Source: an uncultured Flavobacteriales bacterium (lineage in GTDB: Bacteria > Bacteroidota > Bacteroidia > Flavobacteriales_D > Crocinitomicaceae). From it: a stretch of 54,217 bases of DNA. A program made the position numbers and the translations under genes. Below, piece after piece: positions 8,406 through 16,736 of this stretch (positions are counted from its first letter, which is position 1; each line of letters begins with the position of its first letter). The notes under the pieces were generated by a model, which saw only the letters and a program-made list of their open reading frames with translations, ran no database searches and was not told where the DNA came from. The stretch is from contig CAJXCU010000009.1 in assembly GCA_913051935.1 (NCBI GenBank), forward strand, positions 1 through 54,217, in the 5' to 3' direction.

Positions 8406-9353
8406 ATGAAGGACCTTAATATCTCGAAGTTAGAAGCTATTTTTCAACAGAAAATTGATGATGACGTTAAAATTGAACCCAACGATTGGATGCCTGATGC
8501 CTATCGAAAAAGTTTAATTAGGCAGATTTCTCAGCATGCACATTCAGAGGTCGTAGGCATGCTTCCTGAGGGCAATTGGATAACGCGAGCTCCAAATTTA
8601 AGACGAAAGGCTGTCCTACTTGCAAAGGTGCAAGACGAGGCGGGGCATGGCTTGTATTTATACAGTGCAGCCGAGACACTGGGAGCCGATCGGGAAAAGA
8701 CGATTGATGATTTACATTCAGGAAAAGCAAAGTACTCCTCAATTTTTAATTATCCCACCTTAACATGGGCGGATATGGGTGCAATAGGATGGCTTGTTGA
8801 TGGTGCGGCAATTATGAATCAGGTTCCATTGTGTCGTTGTTCTTACGGTCCTTATGCAAGAGCAATGATTCGTGTATGTAAAGAAGAGTCTTTTCACCAA
8901 AGACAGGGGTTTGAGGTGATTAATAAACTTGCCGAGGGCACCATAGAACAAAAGGAAATGGCGCAAGACGCTCTAAATAGATTTTGGTGGCCTGCATTAA
9001 TGATGTTTGGTCCTAGTGATGACGATTCGAGTCATACTGAACAATCAATGCGTTGGAAAATCAAAAGAAATACCAATGATGAGCTTCGACAGATGTTCGT
9101 CGATGTAACAGTTCCTCAGGCAGAGTCAATAGGCTTGAAGGTCCCGGACCCGCATCTAAAATGGAATGAAGAAAAGGAGTGCTATGACTTTGGTCCCATT
9201 GATTGGGACGAGTTTTGGCAAGTGGTTGGCGGAAATGGACCTTGTAACAAAGAACGTGTCGATGCGCGCAGAAAAGCAAAAGAAGATGGAAAATGGGTTG
9301 TTGAAGCAGCAATGGCTTTTGCTAATAAAAGAAACGCAAAGAAAACAGCCTAG
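8406..9353 (+). CDS. paaA: 1,2-phenylacetyl-CoA epoxidase subunit PaaA
   Basis: This is the catalytic ferritin-like diiron subunit of the ring 1,2-epoxidase. I place the start at ATG 8406 (316 residues) because the earlier in-frame TTG at 8385 lies inside the predicted -7 box. Diiron-site motifs are visible: KVQDEAGHG (about residues 74-82), with the Glu and His ligands, and later [10 protein letters not shown]. The segment [16 protein letters not shown] is characteristic of PaaA. The enzyme converts phenylacetyl-CoA to ring-1,2-epoxyphenylacetyl-CoA using O2 and electrons from PaaE. paaB follows after three bases, and the order paaA-B-C-D is the standard one. Confidence 0.96.
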   Translation: MKDLNISKLEAIFQQKIDDDVKIEPNDWMPDAYRKSLIRQISQHAHSEVVGMLPEGNWITRAPNLRRKAVLLAKVQDEAGHGLYLYSAAETLGADREKTIDDLHSGKAKYSSIFNYPTLTWADMGAIGWLVDGAAIMNQVPLCRCSYGPYARAMIRVCKEESFHQRQGFEVINKLAEGTIEQKEMAQDALNRFWWPALMMFGPSDDDSSHTEQSMRWKIKRNTNDELRQMFVDVTVPQAESIGLKVPDPHLKWNEEKECYDFGPIDWDEFWQVVGGNGPCNKERVDARRKAKEDGKWVVEAAMAFANKRNAKKTA

Positions 9354-9356
9354 ACT

Positions 9357-9647
9357 ATGAGTGAATCGAAAGGATGGCCTCTTTGGGAGGTTTTTGTAAG
9401 AAGTAAACAAGGTCTGAACCACAAACATGTGGGCAGCCTCAGAGCTTCTGATGCAACAATGGCAATTAAAAATGCCCGTGATGTTTATACAAGAAGGGCA
9501 GAGGGCATTTCAATTTGGGTGGTGCCATCAAACAACATCACGGCGTCTGATCCTAGCGAAGAAGATTCTCTTTTCGAGCCATCACAAACCAAAGTCTACA
9601 GGCATCCTACATTTTATGATGTCCCCGACGGTATTTCACACATGTAA
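9357..9647 (+). CDS. paaB: 1,2-phenylacetyl-CoA epoxidase subunit PaaB
   Basis: A 96-residue protein of normal PaaB length with the conserved features WPLWEVFVRSKQGLNHKHVG and SLRASDATMAIKNARDVYTRR. PaaB bridges and stabilises PaaAC heterodimers in the epoxidase complex and is needed for activity. It lies three bases after paaA and three bases before paaC, in a clear operon. Confidence 0.96.
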   Translation: MSESKGWPLWEVFVRSKQGLNHKHVGSLRASDATMAIKNARDVYTRRAEGISIWVVPSNNITASDPSEEDSLFEPSQTKVYRHPTFYDVPDGISHM

Positions 9648-9650
9648 CCA

Positions 9651-10409
9651 ATGACAAAACAAGAAGCTTTACATATTTATTTGTTAAGGATGGGCGATGA
9701 TAGCCTGATTTTAGGTCAGCGGCTTTCTCAACTTTGTGGCCATGGGCCAATATTAGAAGAAGACATTGCATTAACCAACGTTGCACTTGACTTAATCGGA
9801 CAAGCGACACTTTTCTTAGAATATTCGGGAGAATTAGCTGAGCAACCAAAAACCAATGATGAGCTCGCCTACCTTCGATTGGAAAAAGAATATGTTAATG
9901 CGATTCTTGTAGAGCAACCCAATGGGCACTTTGGTGATACAATCCTCCGTCAATTCTTGTTTGATGCATACAGAAAGCCTTTATTAGAAAAGCTTTTAGA
10001 TTCTAATGACGAAAGACTTGCAGGAATCGCTGAAAAATCTCTGAAAGAAACCAAATACCATTTGAGACATTCCTCTGAATGGGTGATTAGACTTGGTGAT
10101 GGAACAGAAGAATCGCACGAGAGAATTCAAAATTCATTAGAGTCGCTTTTGCGATATGCGCATGAGTTATTTTTTGAGAATGAGGTTGATAAATTACTCA
10201 TCGCAGAAGGAATTGTTCCCTCAGCAGAGTCTATCTTTCCTATTTGGGAAAAAACACTCAATGATGTCCTCAAAGAAGCTACTTTAACCCTACCGAAAAA
10301 CAACTGGAAATTTCAAGGTGGACGAGAAGGACGTCATTCTGAACACATGGGTTACTTACTTGCAGAAATGCAATATATGCAGAGAACATATCCAAATATG
10401 GAATGGTAA
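9651..10409 (+). CDS. paaC: 1,2-phenylacetyl-CoA epoxidase subunit PaaC
   Basis: The 252-residue, mostly helical protein is the structural ferritin-like partner of PaaA. Family motifs include LRMGDDSLILGQRLSQLCGHGP, DLIGQATLFLEY and the C-terminal GRHSEHMGYLLAEMQYMQR. In the known family PaaC forms the heterodimer with PaaA but does not itself perform the oxygenation. It overlaps paaD by 7 bp. Confidence 0.95.
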   Translation: MTKQEALHIYLLRMGDDSLILGQRLSQLCGHGPILEEDIALTNVALDLIGQATLFLEYSGELAEQPKTNDELAYLRLEKEYVNAILVEQPNGHFGDTILRQFLFDAYRKPLLEKLLDSNDERLAGIAEKSLKETKYHLRHSSEWVIRLGDGTEESHERIQNSLESLLRYAHELFFENEVDKLLIAEGIVPSAESIFPIWEKTLNDVLKEATLTLPKNNWKFQGGREGRHSEHMGYLLAEMQYMQRTYPNMEW

Positions 10410-10888
10410 ATGAATCAAAAATATGGGAACATTTAGAGGATGTCTACGATCCTGAAGTTCCTGTCTTATCTATAGTTGATTTAGGTATTGTCCGTTCAGT
10501 CAGAGTTACTAATAATCATGTGAGCATCACCATTACACCTACCTACACAGGATGTCCTGCGATGGGGACTATTGAAAAAGACATTACAGTAAAACTGCAA
10601 GAAGAAGCAATAACGTCCTATGAAATACATACCTCTATTTCACCAGCATGGACAACGGATTGGATGTCTGAAAGGGGAAAGATTAAACTTAAAGACTATG
10701 GCATAGCGCCGCCCCAAGATGAGGTTGATAAATCCGTTTTATTTGGCGATCCTCTCGTTGTACCATGTCCAAAGTGCGATTCCTCAGATACAAAACTTGT
10801 AAGTCAATTTGGAAGTACTGCATGTAAAGCACACTACCAATGTAAAAAATGTCGAGAACCCTTTGATTATTTCAAATGTTTGCGGTAG
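10403..10888 (+). CDS. paaD: PaaD: MIP18/DUF59-type assembly factor for the epoxidase
   Basis: The 161-residue protein has an N-terminal MIP18/DUF59 domain (about 1-95) with DVYDPEVPVLSIVDLGIVR and the Cys-containing TYTGCPAMGTIE. A C-terminal zinc-ribbon-like segment follows: CPKC, then CKAHYQCKKC. PaaD is thought to mature the metal or Fe-S centres of the Paa epoxidase/reductase. It overlaps paaC at the start and overlaps the convergent DUF5916 gene by 17 bp at the end, so the operon ends here with no visible terminator. Confidence 0.94.
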   Translation: MVNESKIWEHLEDVYDPEVPVLSIVDLGIVRSVRVTNNHVSITITPTYTGCPAMGTIEKDITVKLQEEAITSYEIHTSISPAWTTDWMSERGKIKLKDYGIAPPQDEVDKSVLFGDPLVVPCPKCDSSDTKLVSQFGSTACKAHYQCKKCREPFDYFKCLR

Positions 10889-13325
10889 GCCTTTTTTTCA
10901 GATATTGACTATCTAACCAATAAATAACTTTTAGTGATAGGGTATTTATTGGACCATTCTGAAGCGTATTATTTAAAGTCTCCCAGTAGCGCTGGTCAAC
11001 ATCAGAATTTGAGGTAAAAATAGAATTCTTCCAAACAAAATTTAGCTCGCTGCCAGGCAGAAATACCCATCTAAGCAGCATATCAATGGTAAAAGCGTTA
11101 TAGTTAATGTTATAGGCAGACACCCCGTAGAGATCATTTCCTGAATAATCCTCTAGAGGATTTAATAATCCGCTGTCTAATAACTCGTAAAAGCTATTGT
11201 ATTTTATTTTTGCATTGTAATGCCTTAGCCTAAAGGTCATCCCCAAACGATTTGTAATCGTATAGTCGACGCCAAGTGATTGCTCATTGGTGAGTCGGTC
11301 GCGATTGCCGAATAAGATACCTTCAAATGAATCAATCGGTTCATCAAAATTTACGGCATAACCCTCGCTGTTAAATTGAAATTTTTGTTCCCACTCGTGT
11401 ATCAAAAAAAGCTGGTTACTTAATCTAAATCTACATTCAAGATTGTAATTCCATTCCCACCATTCGCCACGCTGAACATCGACATACCCTAATCGAGCAT
11501 CCAAAGCAACTCTCTTTTGGTAGTTTGATGAGAACCAGGCACCCATACTCGTCCAAATAGGCCTTATATATTTATACTCTCCGATATTCTGAGCTCTCGG
11601 TTCGAAAAAATCATTATTCTCCATCAAGGCACCGTTGAAGTTAATTCCCCAAGCATTAAATGATTTAGAGACCATTACTGCTCTCGAGTTCCAAAACGCC
11701 CCGCCGAATAAATTCGGAGCATATAGTCTCTCGTAATTAACTGAAAAGTTACTTTGAAACTTATTTAAGTTCCAAAAATTTGGTTTAAAGTTTCGATAAC
11801 CGACATTTGCCTCTGCCACACGGCTGTTATTCGCCCTTAAAAAGCCAAGATCGTTGGGGTCATAGGTGTCGGATTCTTCGTAGTATTCTCCCCAAAAGGT
11901 GAAATTACCTCTTTGCTTACCAGTTTCAATCCCCCAAGAGTGGCCTAATGAGGTTTGTGTGCTTTCTAGTATTGCAGATAATACTCCCTGACCCGATATA
12001 TAATAGTTGTTATTTTTTGTATTGAAGCTTGCAGTTAGGCCTGAGACATTTGCATCGTAGAAGTCACCTGAACGCCAAACGTTGGTATTGGTAAATGTCA
12101 AAAAACTGTTGTTTTTTAAGTTTTGGTCTAAAACCAAAACATTATAGTTGCTTAATGGACTTATTGTAATATCTCGTTGGAGCCCTGTTTGGCTATCAGT
12201 TGCTTTTCCCGTCTGGGTAGCGGTAATTCCGTTGAAAACGGCTATTCCCAATCCATTATTTAGCCTTCCTGAAACTTTACTTGCATTGATCAGTGGAACC
12301 GAATTAGGAATATCCTCTAAATATTCATTATTGTCTAACTGACTTTGATATACCCTAGAGGGGGTTTGAACACCAATTCGTCTGCTGTAAAAAAGTCCTG
12401 CTTTCGTAAAAAGTTCTGTCCCTTCTGTAAAAAACTGTCTATTTTCATTGAATTCTATTTCAAATGGGCTAATGTTTAATACTTGATTGTCAAAGACAAC
12501 TTGTCCAAAATCGGGAAGTAAGGTGACATCCAAAGTGAAGGCCTCATTTATTCCGTATTTAATATCCATTCCACCGTTAAAAGAAGACAGCACTTCAGTA
12601 TCTTTTGAGAAGTTTACATAACTCGATAAAAAAGGGATAAAAGCCAATCTCAATGGTGGAGATATATCATTCACTCCTTGTACCTTTCCACTTTCTAAAA
12701 TGTAATTCTCTAAATCTGGATTGACAGGATTCCAAGTGCTTTCCTCTCGGAATCTACTAATTTGTCGGCCAAAATTAATATTCCAATTCTGCACATCGGA
12801 ATTGGGAAAGCGAAGTGCTGAGTACGGTATTTTTAGTTCTGCAAACCAACCTTGCTCGTTTATTTTAGTTTTACTTCGCCAAACGAGATTGAGCAGTTCA
12901 TTAAAGTCTCCGTCAAATATTTTTGAATCAAGCTGAACCCCACGACTCGTAATCCCAAAGAAAAATCCATTCTGTCGGTCATTATAGGTATCAATGAAAA
13001 TAGCGAATACATCAAGATTTGGATTGAAGTCATCCCTCGCGGACAAGACCCTTGAGACGGAATCAGGGTGGTCAAAACACTTTACGCCAACATATAATGC
13101 CTCTTGGTCGTATAGAATGGCGACCTCTGTTGGTTTGGTCGGTTTATTTCCTGGTATCGGTTTGAGTTGTGTGAAATTTGACGTCCAATTGGCATCATTC
13201 CAAGAAGACTCCTGAAAATTGGCATCTAAGACGATATCCTGTTCTATTTTTTTTGCCTCAATGGTTTTTTGCCCAAAGCAGAATTGTAATAAGGTCAGAT
13301 AAAGTGTGAGTAATAACCAATTCAT
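10872..13325 (-). CDS. CBM9-like/DUF5916 outer-membrane protein
   Basis: The 817-residue protein has a signal peptide (1-18, ending QFCFGQ). An N-terminal CBM9-type beta-sandwich (about 25-210) includes EVAILYDQEALYVGVKC and WFAELKIPYSALRF. The following ~600 residues resemble DUF5916, with NENRQFFTEGTELF and SRRIG, and a strand-rich predicted outer-membrane barrel. Proteins of this type are common in Bacteroidota and their substrate is unknown; sugar or polyphenol uptake is sometimes suggested, but nothing here specifies it. The ATG is only 4 nt after a minus-strand TATTTTTG box, suggesting a leaderless transcript. It is divergent from the DUF493 gene. Confidence 0.85.
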   Translation of the reverse strand: MNWLLLTLYLTLLQFCFGQKTIEAKKIEQDIVLDANFQESSWNDANWTSNFTQLKPIPGNKPTKPTEVAILYDQEALYVGVKCFDHPDSVSRVLSARDDFNPNLDVFAIFIDTYNDRQNGFFFGITSRGVQLDSKIFDGDFNELLNLVWRSKTKINEQGWFAELKIPYSALRFPNSDVQNWNINFGRQISRFREESTWNPVNPDLENYILESGKVQGVNDISPPLRLAFIPFLSSYVNFSKDTEVLSSFNGGMDIKYGINEAFTLDVTLLPDFGQVVFDNQVLNISPFEIEFNENRQFFTEGTELFTKAGLFYSRRIGVQTPSRVYQSQLDNNEYLEDIPNSVPLINASKVSGRLNNGLGIAVFNGITATQTGKATDSQTGLQRDITISPLSNYNVLVLDQNLKNNSFLTFTNTNVWRSGDFYDANVSGLTASFNTKNNNYYISGQGVLSAILESTQTSLGHSWGIETGKQRGNFTFWGEYYEESDTYDPNDLGFLRANNSRVAEANVGYRNFKPNFWNLNKFQSNFSVNYERLYAPNLFGGAFWNSRAVMVSKSFNAWGINFNGALMENNDFFEPRAQNIGEYKYIRPIWTSMGAWFSSNYQKRVALDARLGYVDVQRGEWWEWNYNLECRFRLSNQLFLIHEWEQKFQFNSEGYAVNFDEPIDSFEGILFGNRDRLTNEQSLGVDYTITNRLGMTFRLRHYNAKIKYNSFYELLDSGLLNPLEDYSGNDLYGVSAYNINYNAFTIDMLLRWVFLPGSELNFVWKNSIFTSNSDVDQRYWETLNNTLQNGPINTLSLKVIYWLDSQYLKKRPTANI

Positions 13326-13329
13326 GGTG

Positions 13330-13337
13330 CAAAAATA
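13330..13337 (-). promoter_or_regulatory. Predicted -7 element immediately before the DUF5916 gene
   Basis: On the minus strand this reads TATTTTTG, then four bases, then the ATG at 13325. With transcription starting about five bases after the box, as calibrated at rnpB, the message would start at or next to the ATG. Confidence 0.6.
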
Positions 13338-13392
13338 GCCTTTCAGTTTTAATGTTCTTTTCTTTGAACATAGAAGTTCAACAAATAAGGAT

Positions 13393-13400
13393 TAATTTTG
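13393..13400 (+). promoter_or_regulatory. Predicted -7 element immediately before the DUF493 gene
   Basis: TAATTTTG matches TAnnTTTG and is followed by only three bases before the ATG at 13404. A TTTG at 13363-13366 is a possible -33 box, with a long gap of 26. The in-frame TTG at 13398 is the end of this box rather than a start codon. Confidence 0.6.
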
Positions 13401-13403
13401 TGC

Positions 13404-13667
13404 ATGGACGAATTTGAAAGCCTCAAAGCACAGTTGGCGCAAACTGATTTTCCGCAAGTTTATTTTTTTAAGTTTATCGTCCCGAATAAAAACGATAATG
13501 TGGCCAAGTTGAGTGCTTTGTATACACAAGATACACAAGTGCAGATGAAACCTTCTTCAAGTGGAAAATTTATTTCGATGAGTGCAAAACAAGTCGTCCT
13601 TTCAGTTGATGATATTATAAGTATTTACAAAAAAGCCTCAGTTATTGAAGGCATAATTTCTTTATAA
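13404..13667 (+). CDS. DUF493 (YbeD-like) family protein
   Basis: The 87-residue protein starts at ATG 13404 (MDEFESLKAQL); the in-frame TTG six bases earlier belongs to the -7 box. The pattern FPQVYFFKFIVPN, then PSSSGKFISMSAKQVV and a final helix fits the small DUF493/YbeD alpha-beta (ACT-like) fold. The function is unknown; E. coli YbeD lies near lipoate genes, but no such genes are seen here. The next gene begins immediately after its stop codon, indicating an operon. Confidence 0.8.
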   Translation: MDEFESLKAQLAQTDFPQVYFFKFIVPNKNDNVAKLSALYTQDTQVQMKPSSSGKFISMSAKQVVLSVDDIISIYKKASVIEGIISL

Positions 13668-14033
13668 ATGGAACTTATCTCTATTCTTTATATTACACTC
13701 TTTATTCTTTTAATGATTATTGCGTATCGACTTTTGATTCGAAAATTGAGTAAAGGCAGGGTTCGTTTGGAAGATTTTTGTACCCTTTACAGTACTGAAA
13801 CTTATGAAGTAAAAGGGGAGGTTGAGTTTTATTTTCAATGTCCAAAACCAATTAATGTTCAGTTTTGTATCTGGTCCAATGATGAAATCGTTGTCGAGCT
13901 TGCTAATAAAGAATTTGATTCCGGCGGACATATTCTAAGGTATGACTCGAGTCAATTAGAGAACGGGGGTTATACTTTTGGGTTGGTTACCGAAAAACAA
14001 AAAACAGTCAAAAAATTCGGTGTAAAAAACTAG
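13668..14033 (+). CDS. Small membrane-anchored protein with a FlgD-like beta domain (hypothetical)
   Basis: I do not recognise a named family for this 121-residue protein. Residues 3-23 form one strongly hydrophobic segment followed by a basic stretch (RKLSKGRVR), so it is probably anchored with the remainder soluble. The C-terminal part contains GGHILRYDSSQLENGGYTFGL and ends KKFGV. That arrangement recalls the 'G-H-x-hydrophobic-x-(W/Y)-D...L-x-x-G-x-Y' strands of FlgD-like or T9SS sorting domains, but this is a weak resemblance. It starts directly after the DUF493 stop and overlaps the convergent barrel gene by four bases. Confidence 0.7.
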   Translation: MELISILYITLFILLMIIAYRLLIRKLSKGRVRLEDFCTLYSTETYEVKGEVEFYFQCPKPINVQFCIWSNDEIVVELANKEFDSGGHILRYDSSQLENGGYTFGLVTEKQKTVKKFGVKN

Positions 14034-14728
14034 GTATCTTTTTTACCTTTCTTTTTACCGCCATATTTAATTTTCTTTCTCCTTTTAGAAACTTTATACC
14101 TCGACTTACTAAAGCTGTTGTCAGCTTTGTCAATTTTTTCAAACCTAAGCAATACACCAATACTGTGTTGCATATAGTCGGATGATTTTAAGAAGTCTGT
14201 CAAGCCGATTTTGGCTACACTCCGAAGCTGAAGACCAATTTGTTTTGTAATCCAAAAGTTCATTCCTACGCCAAAATTGAAAGTAGGACTTAATGCGCGC
14301 GCCAGAGTATCGTTATTATTTCTCAGAGATATACCAAGGCCAGAAATCACGTAGGGATCTATTATCCCATTTTTGAAGACTTTATAAAGTGAATATTTCC
14401 CATTGAAATCCATGGAGAATATATTTCCAGAAATACCATTAGAACCATTTGTGATTTTCTCTGGATTGTATTTTGAATAGGTCATTAAACATTCAGCGCT
14501 CCATCCATTGTAGATAAATTTATCAATGCTAAGTTGCGTGGGGAACAAATGACTGTGAAGATTTTCAAATAAGAATGGATTGAAGGACTCACCATCGTCA
14601 TCGGTGAGGGTCCAAGATGCTCCAAACATCCAATTGTAGGTGTCTTTATTTGATATAGCCTTTTCAGGCTGAGCAAATACGGTACTGACAAGCATCAGAG
14701 AAAGACAAAGGGCACCGAATGATTTCAT
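14030..14728 (-). CDS. Outer-membrane beta-barrel protein with a lysine-rich tail
   Basis: With the start at 14728 the protein is about 232 residues with a good signal peptide (SFGALCLSLMLVSTVFAQ). An ATG at 14740 is also possible; a TTG at 14752 is rejected because it is part of a TACTTTTG box. The body has strands such as WMFGASWTLTDDDGESFNPF and FNFGVGMNFWITKQIGLQLR, typical of small 8-stranded Bacteroidota barrels. The last ~25 residues are extremely basic (KVSKRRKKIKYGGKKKGKK), an unusual extension beyond the barrel. The function is unknown. Confidence 0.75.
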   Translation of the reverse strand: MKSFGALCLSLMLVSTVFAQPEKAISNKDTYNWMFGASWTLTDDDGESFNPFLFENLHSHLFPTQLSIDKFIYNGWSAECLMTYSKYNPEKITNGSNGISGNIFSMDFNGKYSLYKVFKNGIIDPYVISGLGISLRNNNDTLARALSPTFNFGVGMNFWITKQIGLQLRSVAKIGLTDFLKSSDYMQHSIGVLLRFEKIDKADNSFSKSRYKVSKRRKKIKYGGKKKGKKDT

Positions 14729-14749
14729 TTTACCTTCCATTGGATGGAA

Positions 14750-14757
14750 CAAAAGTA
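14750..14757 (-). promoter_or_regulatory. Predicted -7 element for the lysine-tailed barrel gene
   Basis: On the minus strand this reads TACTTTTG, an exact TAnnTTTG match, ending 9 nt before ATG 14740 and 21 nt before ATG 14728. Its terminal TTG could be miscalled as a start codon. Confidence 0.55.
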
Positions 14758-14871
14758 AGAAATAATAGAGGTTTTGCTTGTAAAAGTCTCGTATTATTTT
14801 GGTTTTTTGCTTTTGTCTTTTTCTAAGTTCAGAATGTTTTAGCTAACATTAATAGCTAATGGATTAATGCT

Positions 14872-14879
14872 TAGTTTTG
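14872..14879 (+). promoter_or_regulatory. Predicted -7 element immediately before the IPExxxVDY gene
   Basis: TAGTTTTG matches TAnnTTTG and ends 5 nt before ATG 14885. An upstream in-frame ATG at 14867 would place the promoter inside the gene, so 14885 is preferred. The distance predicts a leaderless or nearly leaderless mRNA for the IPExxxVDY-pyk operon. Confidence 0.6.
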
Positions 14880-14884
14880 TTTTT

Positions 14885-15316
14885 ATGCCTCGCGTGAAAA
14901 AAATAAAGCTAGAAATTGATGATGAAATAGAGTTCCCAATTTTGGGAATATCCACTGCATTAGGGGATTATCGACTGGCTTGGGAGCTAAATTCTAAATT
15001 AAATTTAAGATTCGAGCGATCTATTGAGGGAACTTACTTTTCCATACCAGACAGATTAAAAAAAACAGTTAATTATGATTATTATTCTCATGTTTCAGAG
15101 GAGGATATGTCAAAGTTTTTTTTGGTAAAAAACAAGCAAAAGGGCTCAACCTTATTTAGTGATCGGGAGCGGTTGGATTTCTTTTTGGTTTTACGCGATA
15201 ATTTTATTTACGACATTGAAGATTTAATTAATGATTTGCGAAAAATTAGGGGAGTAGTGGCTGTTTTCTCCTTCTCTAGCTCGGAATTTGAATTTTCTGA
15301 ATATTTAAACGATTAA
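14885..15316 (+). CDS. IPExxxVDY family protein
   Basis: Starting at ATG 14885 the protein is 143 residues (MPRVKKIKLEI). The segment FSIPDRLKKTVNYDYY is a variant of the name-giving IPE-x-x-x-VDY motif. The segment GDYRLAWELNSKLNL is also typical. The function is unknown. The family is Bacteroidota-specific and, as far as I recall, commonly sits directly upstream of pyruvate kinase, as here with a single-base gap. The earlier in-frame ATG at 14867 would add six residues but precedes the predicted -7 box. Confidence 0.85.
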   Translation: MPRVKKIKLEIDDEIEFPILGISTALGDYRLAWELNSKLNLRFERSIEGTYFSIPDRLKKTVNYDYYSHVSEEDMSKFFLVKNKQKGSTLFSDRERLDFFLVLRDNFIYDIEDLINDLRKIRGVVAVFSFSSSEFEFSEYLND

Positions 15317-15317
15317 G

Positions 15318-16736
15318 ATGAAAAGAACTAAAATTGTTGCTACAATTGGCCCATCTTCAGCCTCAAAAGACATTCTCAAGGATATGATTTCTTCTGGTCT
15401 GAATGTTTGCAGAATTAATTTTTCTCATGGTTCATATTCAGATCATGCCAGAGTGATTCAGTCTGTGAGAGAATTAAATGAAGAATTAAACACCAATGTT
15501 GCGATATTGGCTGATCTCCAAGGCCCTAAAATTCGTACGGGTGAGATGCAGGAGGGAGGTTTAAAACTAGAGTTAGGTGCGAGTATCTCAATTCAGACAA
15601 TGAATGTTGTTGGTTCGAAAGATTCATTTTCAATTAATTATGAGAAACTTCCTAAGGATGTTAAACAAGGAGAGGTGATTCTCTTGGATGATGGTAAGCT
15701 GATGCTAGAGGTGGAAAGCACGGATGGAAAATCTAAAATCATTTGTAAGGTCATCCAGGGAGGAGTCTTGCAATCCAACAAAGGAGTGAATTTCCCCAAT
15801 ACAAAGATCTCTTTGCCGAGTTTAACGCAAAAGGACAAAAGTGATTTAGATTTTGCTATTGCCCAAGATGTAGATTGGATTGGATTGTCTTTTGTGAGAA
15901 CAGCTGAAGACATAGTTGATTTGAAGCAACGGATTTCAGTTCAAGGAGGAAAGGCTCGGGTTATTGCAAAGATTGAAAAGCCAGAAGCTTTGGCATGTAT
16001 TGATGATATTGTTCAGGTTTCTGATGGAATGATGGTTGCTCGTGGGGATTTGGGAGTTGAAATTCCTTATCAGAATGTGCCGCTGACTCAAAAAATGTTA
16101 ATCAATAAAGGAATTCGATACGCGAAGCCCGTAATTGTAGCAACACAAATGATGGAATCAATGATTACACAAATGACGCCTACACGAGCTGAAGTGAATG
16201 ATGTTGCCAATGCTGTTTTGGATGGTGCAGATGCTGTGATGCTTTCAGGAGAAACCTCAGTTGGGAATTATCCGGTAGAAGTAATCAATGCTATGGCTAA
16301 AATCATCGACGAGATGGAATTAGATGAGAAAATATATTCCAAAGAACAGCCAGCCGAAAAAAACCAAGAACGCTTTATTTCTGACTCAATTTGTTACAAT
16401 GCTTGCAGGTTGGCTCAGCGGGTTGAAGTTGATGCAATAATAACCATGTCTTTTTCGGGTTATACAGCATATAAAATAGCTTCACAGAGACCTCGGGCAG
16501 GTATTTATGTATTTACAAGCAATAGAAAGATATTGACCCAACTGAACCTTGTTTGGGGTGTAAGGGCTTTCTACTATAACAAGCGAATAAGCACGGACCA
16601 TACAATTTCTGACATAAAAGACTTTATGATTTCAGAGGGGTATTTAAAAACGGGAGATTTATTCATAAATATTGCCTCCATTCCTTTAGAAGATTTGGGA
16701 AGCTCAAATATGATAAAACTTAGCCAAGTTGACTGA
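15318..16736 (+). CDS. pyk: Pyruvate kinase
   Basis: The 472-residue protein is of normal bacterial length. Motifs include the N-terminal TKIVATIGPSS, INFSHGS, the catalytic-Lys region VIAKIEKPEAL, the metal-binding MVARGDLGVEIP and MLSGETSVGNYPVE. The C-terminal domain contains TMSFSGYTAYKIASQRP. It converts phosphoenolpyruvate and ADP to pyruvate and ATP. It follows the IPExxxVDY gene by one base, and its last eight bases overlap the TTG-started nuclease-like gene. Confidence 0.98.
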   Translation: MKRTKIVATIGPSSASKDILKDMISSGLNVCRINFSHGSYSDHARVIQSVRELNEELNTNVAILADLQGPKIRTGEMQEGGLKLELGASISIQTMNVVGSKDSFSINYEKLPKDVKQGEVILLDDGKLMLEVESTDGKSKIICKVIQGGVLQSNKGVNFPNTKISLPSLTQKDKSDLDFAIAQDVDWIGLSFVRTAEDIVDLKQRISVQGGKARVIAKIEKPEALACIDDIVQVSDGMMVARGDLGVEIPYQNVPLTQKMLINKGIRYAKPVIVATQMMESMITQMTPTRAEVNDVANAVLDGADAVMLSGETSVGNYPVEVINAMAKIIDEMELDEKIYSKEQPAEKNQERFISDSICYNACRLAQRVEVDAIITMSFSGYTAYKIASQRPRAGIYVFTSNRKILTQLNLVWGVRAFYYNKRISTDHTISDIKDFMISEGYLKTGDLFINIASIPLEDLGSSNMIKLSQVD

